Source: an uncultured Chromatiaceae bacterium
GTDB lineage: Bacteria > Pseudomonadota > Gammaproteobacteria > Enterobacterales > Alteromonadaceae
Length of the DNA: 5,801 bases
Direction: 5' to 3'
NCBI GenBank assembly: GCA_946482615.1
Contig: CAMLSF010000212.1
Location: 1 to 5,801 of the forward strand
Each line of letters opens with the position of its first letter. Within the stretch, counting starts at the first letter, position 1. The position numbers and the translations under genes were made by a program. Positions 3,796 to 5,801 of this stretch are shown piece by piece. The notes beneath the pieces are model-generated. The model was given only the letters and a program-made list of their open reading frames with translations, had not been told where the DNA came from and ran no database searches.

Positions 3796-5801
3796 ATGCC
3801 TCAACACCACTCTTCTCAGCGATTTTTAATTGGTCAATTGACACTGGATACCAGCAGCCGTGAGCTGAGCTCTGCGACTGATACTTTGTATCTGGAACCT
3901 CAGACTTTTGAATTGTTGTCGCATTTTATAGCCGCAGACCAAGGCCAATTAAGCCGCGACCAGTTGATAGCACAATTGTGGGCTGGCCGGGTCGTCAGCG
4001 AAAGCGCTATTAATAAAGCCGTGTCTTTGTTACGTAAGGCTTTCGCCCGGCTGGACCCTGATACCAGTTATATTGAAACCTTACCTAAAGTAGGCTACAG
4101 ATTGTGCCAGCCATTGGCAGCTCTGCCAGCTCAGACTGAACTGGTAGTTTCAGAGCCAGTGCCTGTCAAAGCTGAAGCCCAGGCCACTGGCATAAAAACC
4201 AAACTGATACTGGCACTGGTGTGGACAGCCCCCTTATTGTTTTTTGTGTTGTGGTTTTTTATTACGCTCTCGCCAGAGCCAGAACAATTGCCTACGCCTT
4301 ACATCAACGAACCCGTGCCTTTGAGTCACGCTCAGGGCATTGACTATGATCTGAGCCTGAGTCAGGACGGCACTAAGCTACTGTATTTATCTGCCCAAGA
4401 AGGTAAAACTCAGCTGATACTGCAGCAAAAGCCCGGGAAACAACAGCTGTTGTCTGAAGATAAGGACATCTCCACTGCAGCTCTGAGTCCGGATGGCACG
4501 CAGGTACTTTGGGTAAAACAAAAACCAGAAAGCTGCAATGTCGGCTGGTTTCTGCTGGAAAGTCCGGAGCAGATAAAAACAGTGGCCCCCTGCAATACGG
4601 ATTCAGTGGTGAAAATCGCCTGGCAAAACGACAGCAAAGGGTTTTATCTGCGCGACAGAGCCGATAAAACCCAGCCTTATGCTTTAAGCCGTTACCGTCT
4701 GGATACAGCGGAAAAGCAGCAAATCACCAACCCGCTCATAGCACAAAGCCCTACCGGAGAGCTGGCATTTGCCGAATCGGATGACGGTAAAACACTGGCG
4801 GTAGTACGTTACCTGGAGAACCAGCAGAGCTTAGTGCTGCTGCTCGATAGCAGCAGTTTTGCTGTGATAAAACAAAACATCTTGCCGTTTCAGGCAAGTA
4901 GCATCGACTGGTTAGCCAACCACTTAGTGTTAAGCAAAGAAGCTGAACTACTGCAATACAACACAGCAACAGAGCAGCTGGAATTTTTGTTTTATACAGG
5001 CCGTACAGTTCAATCTCTTGCTGTGGTGAACCAACAGATTTATTACGCTGACTATGAGCAGGATGCTGATATCTGGCAGCATGATGTAAAGACAGATAAA
5101 GCCAGAATTCGTATCGGCAGTAGCAAGGTCGACCGCATGCCACGCGTCAATCAGAAAGGCGATTTGGCCTTTTTAAGCCAGCGCAGCGGTAAAGAACAAA
5201 TCTGGTTGCAGCCTGCAGGTCAAAACGAGTATCAACTGGCTGATTTGCCAGGCACCCCTGGTTTTGTCCGGCTACAGTGGTCACCGGATGGCGAGTCACT
5301 GCTGTTTAGCAAGGACGGCGCTTTGTGGCAACTGATGGTCGCCTCTGGTCAAAGCCGTGTTCTGGTGGCAGCGGATAAACAAGTCGAAGTCGCGAACTGG
5401 ACGGCTGATGGCACAAAAATTATTTACAGCAGTAAACAAAGCGGTGACTGGCAGTTATGGCAACTGGATTTGGCCACAGCAAAATCCACTCAGCTGACCC
5501 AACAAGGTGGCTACAGTGGTTATCTGAAAGGGACACAACTGTATTTCAGCAAGTTTTATCAGGATGGGTTATTTGTATTGAATATGACAACAGGCCAGGA
5601 ACAGCTGCTGTTGGCCGATTTTGATAAAATCAACTGGCTGAACTGGCGCCTGGCTGACGGGAGCATTTATTACTATCAACCCGATCAGGGCATTCGCCAG
5701 TACCAGTTGCAGACAAAAAACAACAGTCTGCTGCTGGCCACGCCGGAGCGTTTTGTTCATCACTACGATATCCAAAACCAGCAGCTGTTTTATGTCAAAG
5801 C
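3796..5801 (+). CDS. CadC/ToxR-like membrane regulator with TolB-type beta-propeller (3' end outside window)
   Basis: An uninterrupted frame of 668 codons with no stop before the window end. Residues 9-103 are an OmpR/PhoB-type winged helix, with recognition-helix region SESAINKAVSLLRKAF (68-83) and wing YIETLPKVGYRL (92-103). A Pro/Ala/Glu linker (105-135) leads to one hydrophobic span (137-158), then a periplasmic part of more than 500 residues. That part carries repeated PD40/TolB-propeller signatures: LSQDGTKLLYLS (188-199), LSPDGTQVLW (230-239), WSPDGESLLFS (495-505) and WTADGTKIIYSS (535-546). It should be a one-component regulator that binds DNA in the cytoplasm while anchored in the inner membrane, sensing a periplasmic ligand or state. 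The only periplasmic cysteines are 247 and 266. ATG 3796 is the first start after an in-frame TAG (3775-3777); the ribosome site is weak (GGA ten bases upstream). Such proteins usually run about 650-750 residues, so little may be missing. The likely target is the divergent hydrolase gene or cluster, by position only. Confidence 0.9.
   Translation, partial: MPQHHSSQRFLIGQLTLDTSSRELSSATDTLYLEPQTFELLSHFIAADQGQLSRDQLIAQLWAGRVVSESAINKAVSLLRKAFARLDPDTSYIETLPKVGYRLCQPLAALPAQTELVVSEPVPVKAEAQATGIKTKLILALVWTAPLLFFVLWFFITLSPEPEQLPTPYINEPVPLSHAQGIDYDLSLSQDGTKLLYLSAQEGKTQLILQQKPGKQQLLSEDKDISTAALSPDGTQVLWVKQKPESCNVGWFLLESPEQIKTVAPCNTDSVVKIAWQNDSKGFYLRDRADKTQPYALSRYRLDTAEKQQITNPLIAQSPTGELAFAESDDGKTLAVVRYLENQQSLVLLLDSSSFAVIKQNILPFQASSIDWLANHLVLSKEAELLQYNTATEQLEFLFYTGRTVQSLAVVNQQIYYADYEQDADIWQHDVKTDKARIRIGSSKVDRMPRVNQKGDLAFLSQRSGKEQIWLQPAGQNEYQLADLPGTPGFVRLQWSPDGESLLFSKDGALWQLMVASGQSRVLVAADKQVEVANWTADGTKIIYSSKQSGDWQLWQLDLATAKSTQLTQQGGYSGYLKGTQLYFSKFYQDGLFVLNMTTGQEQLLLADFDKINWLNWRLADGSIYYYQPDQGIRQYQLQTKNNSLLLATPERFVHHYDIQNQQLFYVK

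Noticed and set aside
4751..5143. Minus-strand 130-codon frame as a gene
   Set aside because: It is antisense within the propeller region of the regulator, whose own frame has clear TolB signatures throughout. The translated product has no coherent domain.

Overview
The window looks like chromosomal DNA from a gammaproteobacterium of the Alteromonadales/Chromatiaceae type (Rheinheimera, Alishewanella or Arsukibacterium-like). The clues are an RNase E tail with MTKP motifs, glutamine-rich exported proteins, base composition near 50% GC by eye, and a winged-helix/TolB-propeller membrane regulator of a kind common in that group. The genus is inference. No mobile element, CRISPR array, tRNA or rRNA is visible.

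Layout: (1) 1-426, plus strand: the 3' end of a probable rne (RNase E) gene, encoding a repetitive acidic tail, followed by a strong intrinsic terminator at 449-475. (2) 506-3672, minus strand: three genes for exported serine-hydrolase-type proteins. In transcription order they are an alpha/beta hydrolase with a degenerate nucleophile elbow (3672-2653), a beta-lactamase/PBP4*-class serine hydrolase (2569-1553) and a PldB-like lysophospholipase (1549-506). An intrinsic terminator at 2594-2626 separates the first gene from the second. The second and third are only 3 nt apart and probably translationally coupled. (3) 3673-3795: a 123-bp divergent intergenic region with three copies of a CATCAG/CTGATG hexamer. 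(4) 3796 to the window end, plus strand: a large open reading frame with no stop in the window. It encodes a CadC/ToxR-like one-component regulator with a cytoplasmic winged helix, one membrane span and a periplasmic TolB-type beta-propeller.

How they may work together: the membrane regulator is divergent from a cluster of three proteins that all carry export signals. The simplest reading is that it senses a periplasmic or envelope signal and controls the hydrolases, which act on lipids, esters or peptidoglycan-derived substrates outside the cytoplasm. That link rests on gene order only. The most unusual points are the missing catalytic serine position in the first hydrolase, the single pair of cysteines in the sensor's periplasmic part, and the repeated hexamer that could form two competing hairpins ahead of the first hydrolase.
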